A DNA stretch of 64,000 nt from Arthrobacter sp. UM1 (GCF_020483305.1 NZ_JACWAB010000007.1:50205-114204), one strand, 5' to 3'; positions 36,118 through 44,577 are shown, counted from the stretch's first letter. Made by a program: numbers and translations. Notes: a model not told the origin generated them from the sequence alone.

Positions 36118-36717
36118 ATGAATATCGTGCGAACAAATGTCTCCGCGTCGCCCTCTCGTTCACTCCGCTGCGACGCTCAGTACACTCGAGCGCTCATCCT
36201 CAACGCCGCGAAAACGGTATTCAGCTCGATGCCCCATGCTTCGCTAACTAATGTCGCATCGGCGGCTGGCGTCTCACGCGCAACAATTTATCGATATTTT
36301 GGGGGTCTCGATGGACTCGTTACTTCACTGAGAGAATATGAGTATTTTCGGGCAATTGAATCCATACGTGACGCACAACGAATCGCGACTTGCTCCCTTT
36401 CGAAGCTATATCGACTGACGTTCAACTTGATTGATAATGGGCACTTGTTTTCTGCCGTTTCTATCGATGGCCGTGGCGGCTCGCCCTTTGAGTCGCGAGA
36501 TTCACGGATCCTGGAAGAATATCTCACTTCTCTGCTTATGGAGTGCCGGGAATCTGGACAAATTTCATCCCATTTAGATCTATCGTGGGTTTGCAGAGTT
36601 TATTTTGCGGTGGTTCAGTCTGCCGGCCAACTCCCGGATCAAATGGACTCGAATGAAAAAGCGACGCTGGCATTCCTGGCCTTCTTTCGCGGGAATGGAA
36701 GGGAGATTGATTTTTGA
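36118..36717 (+). CDS. TetR/AcrR family transcriptional regulator
   Basis: 199 residues. N-terminal helix-turn-helix (ILNAAKTVFSSMPHASLTNVASAAGVSRATIYRYFGGLDGLV) typical of TetR, then a helical ligand-binding domain without recognisable specificity. ATG at 36118 with AGGATGG just upstream; the open frame before it has no family support. AT-rich codon use places it with the restriction island. Its last 79 bases are antisense to the end of the methyltransferase gene at 36639-37313. Target unknown; the divergent endonuclease gene is one possibility. Confidence 0.85.
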   Translation: MNIVRTNVSASPSRSLRCDAQYTRALILNAAKTVFSSMPHASLTNVASAAGVSRATIYRYFGGLDGLVTSLREYEYFRAIESIRDAQRIATCSLSKLYRLTFNLIDNGHLFSAVSIDGRGGSPFESRDSRILEEYLTSLLMECRESGQISSHLDLSWVCRVYFAVVQSAGQLPDQMDSNEKATLAFLAFFRGNGREIDF

Positions 36718-37313
36718 CAACTCTTGTCGCACTCCACCGCCCCCACTCCCCACTTCTTCCCCTGCTCATGGCGCGCGTCCGTCCGCACCACCTCGAATCC
36801 CGCGGACTCAAGGTCCAGGCACACCTCCGCGACGGGCCAGTACCAAGCCTGGGCAATCGCGTGGTCGAACGGCACGCGCTTCGCGCCGTCGAAGAACCCG
36901 AGCACCAGTCGCCCTCCCGGCTGAAGAGCACCCGCGATCTTCTGCAGCGCCAGTCGCGCCGCCTCCGGCTCATGGTGGATGAGGCTGAACCAGGCGAGGA
37001 TTCCGCTGTACCGGCCGTCGTCGGGCAGTTCCTCCACGGAGCCCCGCACGAACCGGCACTCGGGATACACACGCCGCGCGCTCTCCAGAAACGCCTCGGA
37101 CGGCTCCATGCCGGTCACGTCCTTGCCCATCTCCCTCAGCAGCTCGGTCCACTGACCGGGGCCGCAGCCGAGGTCGAGAATCGGGCCCTCCACGTCCGTG
37201 AAGGCTGAGAGCACGAACTCAACATCGCGCTCATCGAGGGCGTCACGATGGCCGAGCTGCTCGGCGTATTCGGAGGCGCGTGCGGAGTAGGCGGCAACGG
37301 CGTCGGAGCTCAT
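36639..37313 (-). CDS. Class I SAM-dependent methyltransferase with island-encoded C-terminus
   Basis: 224 residues; SAM-binding motif ILDLGCGPGQWTELL, motif II FVRGSVEELP and FSLIHHEPEAARLALQKIAGALQPGGRLVLGFFDG fit the Methyltransf_11/25 group acting on small molecules. Residues after GAVE (CDKSCQKSISLPFPRKK...) are read antisense through the TetR gene and look unrelated to the family, so the native stop was apparently removed when the island inserted. ATG at 37313. The enzyme core is intact and may still work; substrate unknown. Confidence 0.82.
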   Translation of the reverse strand: MSSDAVAAYSARASEYAEQLGHRDALDERDVEFVLSAFTDVEGPILDLGCGPGQWTELLREMGKDVTGMEPSEAFLESARRVYPECRFVRGSVEELPDDGRYSGILAWFSLIHHEPEAARLALQKIAGALQPGGRLVLGFFDGAKRVPFDHAIAQAWYWPVAEVCLDLESAGFEVVRTDARHEQGKKWGVGAVECDKSCQKSISLPFPRKKARNASVAFSFESI

Positions 37314-37459
37314 GCAAACAGCGTAGGCCGGAGTTCGCGGGCCCTCGGGCCTGACGGACGGCGCCACCTCCCGCACACGGGAAAACCGTTGCACACTCGT
37401 GACGCCGGAATCCCACATTCCAGTCCACCGGGCCGGCCTCCGGCCCCTAGGCTTTTGCT

Positions 37460-38839
37460 GTGACACCCCAGATCCACCCTGACCGCCGTCCGACGTTCGC
37501 CAGGACGGCGGGCTGCGCGGCCGCCGTCGTGCTCTCCCTCCTGGCCGCCGGATGCTCGGACTCGCACCGCGATTCCAAGCCCGGCACAGACAACAGCTCC
37601 AGCTCGCAGAGCGCCCCGACCACCACTCCCACGCCCGCCACGGACGTCCGCGAGCCCGCGGGCACCGCCCGGACGCTCCGCCCCGCGCCGGCCCCGCTCT
37701 CCCGCCCGGGGTCCAAGGAGTGGACGGAGGTCCTGCGCCGTCCGGACATCACGGCCGCGTTCGGCACGGCCTCCGCCGAAGCCGCGCCGAACCTGCAGTT
37801 CCCCTACGCCATGCGCGCGACGGACGGTCGCACGAGCGCCGTCCTCGTCGGCGTGAACCGGAACCGGGACACGCTCGCCTCGGCGGAGTCGTTCGCCACG
37901 CTGCGCTCCACCGACGCCGGCCGCACCTGGCAGCTCCTCAAGGCCTCCGTGCCCATGAGCAGCGCCTACCAGGACGGCCACGGCGGCGTCCTCTCCGTCA
38001 ACATGCGCTCCTCCGCGGGCAGCACCGTCCGCGAGCGCCACCTCACCACGTGGACCAGCTCCGACCTCGGCGCCACCTGGACCCGCCATCGCGCCACCCT
38101 CACCGCGCCGTTCGCCATGGCGAGCGCGTACTTCCACCGGGACATCGTGCCCTCGCGGGACGGCAAGCGGCTCATCGCGGCGGTCTACGGGAAGCGGCCC
38201 GGCTCGCCGCGATACGAGGTGTGGACCGCGGAGTCGCAGGACCGCGGGGCGTCCTGGCGGATCGCCTCCACCGTGGCCAGCGACTCCTCCCTCGGCTGGG
38301 ACTCCGGCCCCGGCCCGCAGACCGAGGGCTTCGACGAGCCCAGCCTCGCCCGCCTCGCCGACGGCCGCCTCCTCGCGGTGGTCCGCCGCTCCGCGCCCAT
38401 CGACCCGGCGGTCTGCCGAGGTCAGGGCAGGGGCCTCGAGATCGTCACCCTCGAGAGCGACGACGACGGCCGCACCTGGACCAACCCCGACCAGATCACG
38501 GACGCCGGCAACGGGGTGCAGTACCGGACGGCCGCCCCGCATCTGGCGCAGACCTCCCGCGGCCTGCTCATGTCCGTGGGGCGTCCGGGGACGGCGCTGC
38601 TCCGCCCGGCTGCCGGGAACCTGCCCCGCTCCACCGGGCCGGCACCCGTCGAGTGGACCGCGCTGGACCAGTTCTCCCCGGGGACCACATCCGGCTACAC
38701 CTCGATCGTGGAGGTGGCCCCGGGGCGCGTGCTGCAGTTCGGCGACCACGGCAGCAACTGGTGCTTCCCGGCCTTCTCCGGGCTGCCGCCGAGCGGGATC
38801 TGGATGCGGCAGCTCGAGGTGCCGACGGTGGGGCGGTAG
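37460..38839 (+). CDS. Lipoprotein sialidase-like BNR-repeat protein
   Basis: 459 residues; signal peptide with lipobox LLAAGC (Cys32), then a Ser/Thr/Pro linker. Asp-box repeats STDAGRTW, SSDLGATW, SQDRGASW and SDDDGRTW mark a six-bladed propeller of the sialidase (exo-alpha-sialidase) superfamily, and Arg residues in FPYAMRATDG and AVVRRS could be part of the arginine triad. Likely anchored on the outer membrane face, acting on glycans. GTG start. A 48-bp hairpin (38901-38948) follows at the convergent gene end. Sialic acid as substrate is probable, not shown. Confidence 0.82.
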   Translation: MTPQIHPDRRPTFARTAGCAAAVVLSLLAAGCSDSHRDSKPGTDNSSSSQSAPTTTPTPATDVREPAGTARTLRPAPAPLSRPGSKEWTEVLRRPDITAAFGTASAEAAPNLQFPYAMRATDGRTSAVLVGVNRNRDTLASAESFATLRSTDAGRTWQLLKASVPMSSAYQDGHGGVLSVNMRSSAGSTVRERHLTTWTSSDLGATWTRHRATLTAPFAMASAYFHRDIVPSRDGKRLIAAVYGKRPGSPRYEVWTAESQDRGASWRIASTVASDSSLGWDSGPGPQTEGFDEPSLARLADGRLLAVVRRSAPIDPAVCRGQGRGLEIVTLESDDDGRTWTNPDQITDAGNGVQYRTAAPHLAQTSRGLLMSVGRPGTALLRPAAGNLPRSTGPAPVEWTALDQFSPGTTSGYTSIVEVAPGRVLQFGDHGSNWCFPAFSGLPPSGIWMRQLEVPTVGR

Positions 38840-38900
38840 GAGGCCTGCCTTCGCCGGCTCGGGCCTGCGCCCCCTCCCTCCGGCCCAAAAAGCCCTCATC

Positions 38901-38948
38901 TGTTGCGAGTTGGAGGAATGAGCGGCCTTTTTCCTCCAACTCGCAACA
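38901..38948. repeat. 48-bp hairpin, family C (copy 1)
   Basis: Perfect 18-bp arms (TGTTGCGAGTTGGAGGAA at 38901-38918; 38931-38948), 12-nt loop with GCGGCC. Lies between convergent genes; a second copy is at 53357-53404. Confidence 0.88.
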
Positions 38949-39024
38949 AACGAGGGGCGAGGGCGAGGGGGCGAGGGCGAGGGGCGCAGACGAGGCACCA
39001 GCCCGGACTAGCCCCGAAGTCCCC

Positions 39025-39651
39025 CTACTCCCCCAGCCGGGGCCCGCCGGACCCGTCCGCGAGGGACAGGAGCCGGGCGGCGGCCGGGCGGATGGCCTGC
39101 TCCTCGGTCCAGTGGGAGCGCTGGATGGCCTTGGAGACGGCCTGGGTGGAGATGTGCAGGGCCTCGGCCACGAACTTCTGCTGCCCGCGCACGCCGGGCA
39201 CGAGCAGGTCCAGGACCCGCCACTCGGCCTCCGTGCGCGTGGCCACGATCATGCCGGTCAGGCGGAGCACGGCCTCGGCCTCGTCCGCGAGCGCCGTCAC
39301 GGGACCCGTCACGGCGAGCGGCACCCGTTCGCCGGGCTTCTGCGCGCGGTTCACGGCCTGGCGGGAGGCCACGAGCCCGGGGCCCTCGCACGTGGCCAGG
39401 TCGATCCGCTCCTCACCCTCCGGCAGCTCCACCGGCCCGATCCCGATGCCCACGTGCCAGCGGCGCAGGCGCATCGCGAGGAGGGCCGCCTCGACCACGG
39501 CGTCAGCGCTCGTGAGGACGCCCTGGGTCTCGTCGCCGCGGCCGCGCTGGAAGGGGACGAGCGCCTCGACGTCGGCGAGGTCCTCGATGAGGTCGTCCAC
39601 GAGATCCCCGACCTCGCGGGAATCGCGCTGATTGATCGTGACGACAAACAT
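39025..39651 (-). CDS. SatD-like/winged-helix DNA-binding protein
   Basis: 208 residues. The N-terminal part (FVVTINQRDSREVGDLVDDLIEDLADV ... VGIGIGPVELPEG) recalls SatD-family proteins of unclear function; the C-terminal ~70 residues contain a MarR-like helix-turn-helix (QKFVAEALHISTQAVSKAIQRS). Probably a regulator. ATG at 39651, divergent from the TauE-type gene with only 42 bases between, so it may regulate that gene. Family call is tentative. Confidence 0.65.
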   Translation of the reverse strand: MFVVTINQRDSREVGDLVDDLIEDLADVEALVPFQRGRGDETQGVLTSADAVVEAALLAMRLRRWHVGIGIGPVELPEGEERIDLATCEGPGLVASRQAVNRAQKPGERVPLAVTGPVTALADEAEAVLRLTGMIVATRTEAEWRVLDLLVPGVRGQQKFVAEALHISTQAVSKAIQRSHWTEEQAIRPAAARLLSLADGSGGPRLGE

Positions 39652-39693
39652 GCTTCTCAGTATGCCGGACGCCGCCCCGCCTAGCATGGCGGT

Positions 39694-40485
39694 ATGGCCT
39701 TGATCCCCGTGATGCTCGCCGTCCTCGCCGGTCTGCTCGTGGGGCTCATCATGGGCGGGCTCGGCGGCGGCGGCGCGATCCTCACGGTTCCCGTCCTCGC
39801 GTACGGCTTCGGCATGACCGCGCACGAGGCCACGGCCAGTTCCCTGGTCATCGTCGGCGTCGGGGCGCTCGTGGGCCTCATCCCGCACCACCGGGGCGGG
39901 CACGTGATGTGGAGGCAGGGCGCGCTGTACGGCGTCCTGGGCCTCCTCGGCTCGTTCCTCGGCACCCGGCTCTCCGCAGGCGTGGACGAGAGGCTGCTGC
40001 TGGGGATGTTCGCGGCGCTGCTCGTCGTCGTCGCCGTCCTCATGGCCCGCACCGCGTTCCGCGGGCGGGCGGAGGGCGCAGGAGCCTCGGTGAGCGGCCG
40101 GTTCCTCGGGATGGACGGCCGGACGCTGGCGCGCGCGACGACGACGGCGACCGGCGTCGGCTTCCTCACCGGCTTCTTCGGGGTGGGAGGCGGCTTTGCG
40201 ATCGTCCCCGCGCTCACCCTGGTGCTCGGCTACACGATGCGGCAGGCCGTGGGGACCTCGCTCCTCGTCATCGCGGTCAACAGCGCTGCCTCGCTGCTGT
40301 TCCGCGCCGGCGGGGGCGTGTCCCTCGACTGGGCCGTGGTGCTGCCCTTCCTCCTGGCCACGGTGGCGGGCTCGCTCGCGGGCGGCCAGCTCATGGCGCG
40401 CGTGCCCAAGAAGGCGCTGCGGCTGGGGTTCGCGGCCTTCCTGCTCGCGGTGGCCGTCTACACGGGGGTGCGGAGCCTGGTGTAG
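39694..40485 (+). CDS. Sulfite exporter TauE/SafE family protein
   Basis: 263-residue membrane protein with about eight helices in two repeated halves; each half opens with a glycine-rich helix (GLIMGGLGGGGAILTVPVLAYGFGMTAHEATASS and TGFFGVGGGFAIVPALTLVLGYTMRQAVGTS), the family signature. Exports sulfite, sulfonates or related anions; the real substrate is not evident. Ends 10 bases before the convergent lipoprotein gene stop. Confidence 0.9.
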   Translation: MALIPVMLAVLAGLLVGLIMGGLGGGGAILTVPVLAYGFGMTAHEATASSLVIVGVGALVGLIPHHRGGHVMWRQGALYGVLGLLGSFLGTRLSAGVDERLLLGMFAALLVVVAVLMARTAFRGRAEGAGASVSGRFLGMDGRTLARATTTATGVGFLTGFFGVGGGFAIVPALTLVLGYTMRQAVGTSLLVIAVNSAASLLFRAGGGVSLDWAVVLPFLLATVAGSLAGGQLMARVPKKALRLGFAAFLLAVAVYTGVRSLV

Positions 40486-40494
40486 ACGGGGCGA

Positions 40495-40935
40495 CTACTC
40501 CTTGGTGAGCTCCACCGTCTTGGTCGTTCCGGCGATGGTCATCGAATAGGAGATCTTCCCGTCCTTGTATGTGAATTCCTTGGTCGGATCCGGAGAGCCG
40601 AGGATGGAAGGGCCGGTCTTCGAGGTGTCATTCTTCGAAACCCAGGTGTGAGTGCCGGGCTTGCTCGGTGCTGTATACGTTCCGGCCCAGTAGAGAGAGG
40701 AGCTCTTCTGCTTGGAGTCGACGATCGAGACAGTCATCGTCTTGGACTCGATCTTGGCCTGGAAGTAGTTTCCCTCATTCTCTGAGGACTTCCACGTGCC
40801 TTTGAGATCTGCAGGCTGCTCGGCCTTCTTCTCCTGCGGAGCTGAACCCGACCCGCCGTCTCCCCCTCCACAGGCTGCGAGGGGAGCAATAAGAGCGGGG
40901 ACGATGAGCACCGTTGCCCATTTGCTGCGCTTCAT
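40495..40935 (-). CDS. Small secreted lipoprotein of unknown function
   Basis: 146 residues: basic start MKRSKWATV, signal peptide, lipobox LAAC (Cys22) and a Gly/Ser linker, then a domain rich in Thr, Ser and Lys (LKGTWKSSENEGNYFQAKIESKTMTV) likely to be a beta-sandwich or lipocalin-like fold. An excellent ribosome site AAAGGAG precedes the ATG. Codon use is less G/C-biased than the neighbours, as is that of the next gene, suggesting separate acquisition. No family recognised. Confidence 0.75.
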   Translation of the reverse strand: MKRSKWATVLIVPALIAPLAACGGGDGGSGSAPQEKKAEQPADLKGTWKSSENEGNYFQAKIESKTMTVSIVDSKQKSSSLYWAGTYTAPSKPGTHTWVSKNDTSKTGPSILGSPDPTKEFTYKDGKISYSMTIAGTTKTVELTKE

Positions 40936-41061
40936 GGCAAGACTCCTTTGTGTCGACTCGGACCGATCGTAGCGGAGCTCACATTCGAGTTTCACGTCCC
41001 AGCGAAGCCGCCCAGGGCGGCCAATTCCGAGGCGCAAGGGTGCTTGGCCCGCCAGCTCAGG

Positions 41062-41433
41062 TCAGGTTGTCCGCTGCTGAACCTCGTCCACCTCCTTGAT
41101 GACATCCAGAACACGAACGGAGTACTCGATTCTCTTCTGGGCCACGATTGCACTGCCAAGGCTCAACAGCGTCATCAAGATGAATAGGAGCATCAACCCG
41201 AGTCTCCGCCAGCCCCCCGAGCGATCAGCAAACCCGATATACGCACCGAGTAAAAGCGCGAGAAAACTGACGAAAACAGCTCTCCAGTGCTCGATCGTCT
41301 TCAGCCGCGCCTCATGGCGGACACGCAGTACGGTCCGCACTTCAGGATTTCTCGCCTGAAGCTTCCTCTTCAGCTCAGCCCTTCGTTGCAATTCAGCTGA
41401 CGAAGCGTCGAGATCATTCAGTTTCTTCCCCAT
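41062..41433 (-). CDS. Small membrane protein with two helices
   Basis: 123 residues: a charged helical N-terminus (LNDLDASSAELQRRAELKRKLQ), two membrane helices (AVFVSFLALLLGAYIGFA and LGLMLLFILMTLLSLGSAIVA) and a C-terminal amphipathic helix (YSVRVLDVIKEVDEVQQ). Start at ATG 41433; a GTG at 41469 would add 12 residues. AT-richer codons like the lipoprotein at 40495. Function unknown. Confidence 0.65.
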   Translation of the reverse strand: MGKKLNDLDASSAELQRRAELKRKLQARNPEVRTVLRVRHEARLKTIEHWRAVFVSFLALLLGAYIGFADRSGGWRRLGLMLLFILMTLLSLGSAIVAQKRIEYSVRVLDVIKEVDEVQQRTT

Positions 41434-41471
41434 AAACCCAGCATCAGGTCCAGGCACAGGGAAATCCACCC

Positions 41472-42293
41472 CTACGCCACGTGGCCGCCGATGAGCGTGC
41501 CGACCCCGTACGTGATGAGCATCGCGAGCGCGCCGCCGACGACGTTGCGGATCACGGCCCTCGTCGTCGGCGCCTGGCCGATGCGGGCCGAGACGAAGCC
41601 GGTGAGCAGCAGCGCCAGGCCGACGGCGCCGAGGCAGACCGGCACGCGCCAGTCCGGACCGGGCAGCAGGATGGCGAGCAGCGGAATGAGCGCGCCCACC
41701 GCGAACGCGAGGAACGAGGACAGGGCGGCCTGGACGGGCGAGGTGAGCTCGTCCGGGTCGATCCCGAGCTCCGCGTCCGCGTGGGCCTTGAGCGGGTCCT
41801 TCTCCGTGAGCTGGACGGCCACCTGGCGGGCGAGGTCCGGCTCGAGGCCGCGCTCCACGTAGAGCTCGGTCAGCTCGTCGAGCTCTTCCTCCGGCATCTC
41901 GGCCAGCTCCCAGCGCTCCTTCTCGAGAAGGGCTCGCTCGGAGTCGCGCTGCGTGGACACGGAGACGTATTCGCCCACGGCCATGGACAGCGCGCCGGAG
42001 ACGAGGCCCGCGATGCCGGAGACGAAGATCGGCCCGACGGCGGTGGTGGCGCCCGCCACGCCCATGACCAGGCCGGCCACGGAGACGATGCCGTCATTGG
42101 CGCCGAGCACGCCCGCCCGCAGCCAGTTCAGCCTGGAGCCGTGTCCGGCGGTGTGGGCCTCGCCCTCGTGGGGCTGCGTCTGGGATTTCCGCGGCGTTTC
42201 ACGCGACGTTTCACAGGCTGTTTCACGGGCGGGGCCGTCCGCCGTTTCACGTGAAGCCGACTGACGGCTCTGGGGGTCGAGCTCGGATGCCAT
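41472..42293 (-). CDS. VIT1/CCC1 family iron/manganese transporter
   Basis: 273 residues. Hydrophilic N-terminus with Ser-Arg-Glu-Thr repeats, then the VIT1 core: LRAGVLGANDGIVSVAGLVMGVAGA (TM1), GLVSGALSMAVGEYVSVSTQRDSE (TM2), an acidic cytoplasmic metal-binding region (EMPEEELDELTELYVERGLEPDLA) and three C-terminal helices. Exports or stores Fe2+/Mn2+. ATG at 42293 with GGAGGA 7 bases upstream. The repeat codons contain a parS-like palindrome (42244-42255). Confidence 0.92.
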   Translation of the reverse strand: MASELDPQSRQSASRETADGPARETACETSRETPRKSQTQPHEGEAHTAGHGSRLNWLRAGVLGANDGIVSVAGLVMGVAGATTAVGPIFVSGIAGLVSGALSMAVGEYVSVSTQRDSERALLEKERWELAEMPEEELDELTELYVERGLEPDLARQVAVQLTEKDPLKAHADAELGIDPDELTSPVQAALSSFLAFAVGALIPLLAILLPGPDWRVPVCLGAVGLALLLTGFVSARIGQAPTTRAVIRNVVGGALAMLITYGVGTLIGGHVA

Positions 42294-42436
42294 GGGGACG
42301 TCCTCCGGGAGAGATAGGAAGGCGACCTCAGCGCCTCTGCCTTCAAGGATGCGGGGACGGAGGAATCGCCGCAATCTAGGGCAGGCTCGGCTCAGTGAGG
42401 CAAGGGTCCGCTTCCCGAGATGACCCCAGGCAGCGC

Positions 42437-43345
42437 CTACCGGATGTACTCGCGGAGGATGCGGGCGGCGCCGTCGTCGTCGACCTCCTCGGTGACCTCG
42501 TCCGCGGCCGCCTTGACCTCCTCGGGAGCCTGGCCCATCGCGACCCCGCGGGCGGCCCACTCGAGCATCTCGATGTCATTGCGGCCGTCGCCGATCGACA
42601 CCGTGTTCTCCGGCTCCACCTGGAGCTTGCGCCGCAGGTTCTCCAGCGCACTCGCCTTGGTGGTGCCGGACGCGGCGATGTCCAGCCACGCCGTCCAGCC
42701 CACCGAGTAGGTGACGCCGTGCAGGCCGATGGACTCGACCGCCTGGCCGAACTCCTCCGCCGACGCGTCCGTGCTGAACACCACCACGCGCACCGCGGTC
42801 TTCTCGGCGAGCTGCTCGATGGGCAGGGTCTTGGCCTGCACGCCGAAGCTCCTGTCCTGGAACTCGAGGGTGGACCAGTACTCGCCGTGCTCGTCCTCGA
42901 CGGCGAAGTGCGCGCTCGGCAGCTGCTCCCGCAGCGCCAGGATCACCCTGCCCGGGCGGAACGTCACGCGCTCCAGCACCTCGAGGCCGCCGTCCAGCTC
43001 CGGGTCCAGCCGCGCCGTCACGCCGCCGTTCGAGGCCACGATGTAGCCGCGCTCGATCCCGAACTCCTGCGCGATCGGCAGCGCCGCGTACAGCCCCCGC
43101 CCCGTGGCGACGACGACGTGGTCCCCGCCTGCCGCGAGCGCCGTGCCGGCCTGGCTGACGCCGTGGGACATGTCGCCGTGGTGGTTGACGAGGGTGCCGT
43201 CCACGTCGAGCGCGAAGAGGCGGGGCTCGCGGGGGTCGTCGCCGTGCGGGACGGCGATGCCGGTGGGGGCGGACTCGGGGGCGGTGCTGGGCTGGGCGTT
43301 GCTGGGCTGGGCGTGGGTCTCGGCGTTGCGGGTCTCGGCGCTCAT
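42437..43345 (-). CDS. HAD-IIB (Cof-type) phosphatase
   Basis: 302 residues; HAD motif I LFALDVDGTLVNHHG, motif II VVVATGRG, motif III/IV SIGDGRNDIEMLEWA and VAMGQAPEEVKAAADEV. Cof-type enzymes dephosphorylate sugar phosphates, flavin or pyridoxal phosphate in the cytoplasm. About 35 N-terminal residues are disordered (THAQPSNAQPSTAP). ATG at 43345; the open frame upstream crosses a family B repeat. A second HAD-IIB gene is at 60618. Confidence 0.92.
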   Translation of the reverse strand: MSAETRNAETHAQPSNAQPSTAPESAPTGIAVPHGDDPREPRLFALDVDGTLVNHHGDMSHGVSQAGTALAAGGDHVVVATGRGLYAALPIAQEFGIERGYIVASNGGVTARLDPELDGGLEVLERVTFRPGRVILALREQLPSAHFAVEDEHGEYWSTLEFQDRSFGVQAKTLPIEQLAEKTAVRVVVFSTDASAEEFGQAVESIGLHGVTYSVGWTAWLDIAASGTTKASALENLRRKLQVEPENTVSIGDGRNDIEMLEWAARGVAMGQAPEEVKAAADEVTEEVDDDGAARILREYIR

Positions 43346-43398
43346 GCCCTCATTCTCCCACTGGGCGCCTCGACCGCACCTGGATTCCGGCCCCTCCC

Positions 43399-43500
43399 GC
43401 TTGTGCACCCGGTTCTCTGGCTTACGCACCCGGTTCTCTGGCTTGTGCACCCTCTGGTGTCAGGATTCGGGCCGGATCCTGACACCAGAGGGTGCACAAG
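43399..43500. repeat. 102-bp composite element, family B (copy 3)
   Basis: 21-bp units 43399-43419 and 43420-43440 (GCTTGTGCACCCGGTTC, GCTTACGCACCCGGTTC), one base, then the 59-bp hairpin 43442-43500 with perfect 22-bp arms; the loop GATTCGGGCCGGATC adds three more pairs. A fragment of the right end (GAGGGTGCAC) recurs just beyond at about 43507-43516. The rest of the gap to 43673 holds only the promoter region of the next gene. Confidence 0.9.
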
Positions 43501-43673
43501 CATTTGAGGGTGCACTACCCCCTGGCCCGGCCTGCCACCCCCGCGGCCGCCCCGTACTTGACGGCCATGGCCCAGACACCGCGCCCTGTGGCCAGACGCG
43601 CTGTGACTAGAAAGTTGTCCACATACGTCGACGAACCGCCACGCGAGGCTGCTGAATTCGGGATTCTCGGCCT

Positions 43674-44570
43674 ATGGAGACCTTCGGCGAAAAGAGCGTG
43701 AACCGCTATCACCTCCCCCGCGGACGGCTGAAGCGCATTGCCCCAGGATGCTATGTGGATGCGGAGGAATGGGCCCAGGCCTATCCGTCGGACCGCTTTC
43801 TGACCGCGGCCACAGCCGTAGGACGAGCCCACGTCCTCACCAGTCGGTCAGCCGCAGCGGTCTTGGGGTTGCCACTGGTCAGCATTCCCCAGGAGATCGA
43901 CATCGCCGTGACGGGCCGGGGGCATGTGGGCCGCACACCACCGGGTCGGTTCCCCTTCGGCATGAAGCGCATCCGGTCCCTCTCGCCGCCGATGGAGTTC
44001 GGGGACCTCCTCATCACTCCTCCCAGCGAGTCCATCCTGCGCGCGGCTGGCTCCTTGCCCATCGGCGAGGCCGTGGCTCTCTGTGACGCTGCGCTTCGGA
44101 GACACTACGTCGATGAAGCCAGCTGGGCCCCCAGCGGCCCGGATCTGATGGTCGCACTCGAGGCAGCAACCTGGCGCGGAGGGCGCACGAACGCCCGTAG
44201 AGCCCTGGAGTTCGCGCGGCCACAGAGCGAGTCGCCCGGCGAAAGCATGTCCCGAGTCCTCATCATCGAATCCGGGTTTCGCGCGCCCGAACTCCAAGTG
44301 CGATTTTGTCTGAACAGCGGAGAGACTGCTCGCTGCGACTTCTTCTGGCGCGAAGCCGGGATCATCGGCGAGTTCGACGGCCTCATCAAGTATCAGCCTG
44401 GCCTCTCCGGTCAACGCTCGCCTGCTGAGGTGGCGATGGAGGAACGTCAACGCGAATCGGCCCTCCACGACCTCGGCTTCCGAGTCCTCCGGTGGACGTG
44501 GAGCGCGCTGCGAGGAGAACAGCCCCTCTTGCCGCGGCTTCTCAGGGACGCCGGGGTGCCACGAGCCTAA
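43674..44570 (+). CDS. AbiEi-like / DUF559 (Vsr-fold) nuclease-like protein
   Basis: 298 residues. The N-terminal half has the shape of an AbiEi antitoxin-type domain (LPRGRLKRIAPGCYVDAEEW, then HVLTSRSAAAVLGLP); the C-terminal half (LRDFFWREAGIIGEFDG-type stretch: CDFFWREAGIIGEFDGLIKY, then ERQRESALHDLGFRVLRWTW) is the DUF559 endonuclease-like fold with candidate catalytic Asp/Glu. No AbiEii toxin partner is next to it. It is lower in GC than its neighbours and flanked on both sides by direct 102-bp family B elements. A TTGTCCACA box lies at 43615. Function unproven. Confidence 0.78.
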   Translation: METFGEKSVNRYHLPRGRLKRIAPGCYVDAEEWAQAYPSDRFLTAATAVGRAHVLTSRSAAAVLGLPLVSIPQEIDIAVTGRGHVGRTPPGRFPFGMKRIRSLSPPMEFGDLLITPPSESILRAAGSLPIGEAVALCDAALRRHYVDEASWAPSGPDLMVALEAATWRGGRTNARRALEFARPQSESPGESMSRVLIIESGFRAPELQVRFCLNSGETARCDFFWREAGIIGEFDGLIKYQPGLSGQRSPAEVAMEERQRESALHDLGFRVLRWTWSALRGEQPLLPRLLRDAGVPRA

Positions 44571-44577
44571 CCGCCCC

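Larger units (their letters stand above)
33512..36720. mobile_element. AT-richer restriction-modification island (boundaries approximate)
   Basis: The segment carries a C5 methyltransferase, a convergent endonuclease gene and a TetR regulator, all with many A/T-ending codons (AAA, GAA, ATT, TTT) unlike the flanking G/C-rich genes. The left edge lies after the ppa terminator and the right edge at about 36715-36725, where the resident methyltransferase gene turns back to high GC. No integrase, transposase, tRNA target or clear flanking direct repeat was seen, so the mode of entry is unknown. Confidence 0.6.

Noticed and set aside
42244..42255. GTTTCACGTGAA, close to the parS core
   Set aside because: Only 12 of the 16 consensus bases match and it falls in a run of similar Arg-Glu-Thr codons inside the VIT1 gene, far from recognisable origin genes; likely a by-product of the repeat.
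43399..43440. Regular 21-bp direct units as a possible CRISPR start
   Set aside because: Units are back to back without spacers and are copies of the hairpin tip; no cas genes are present.
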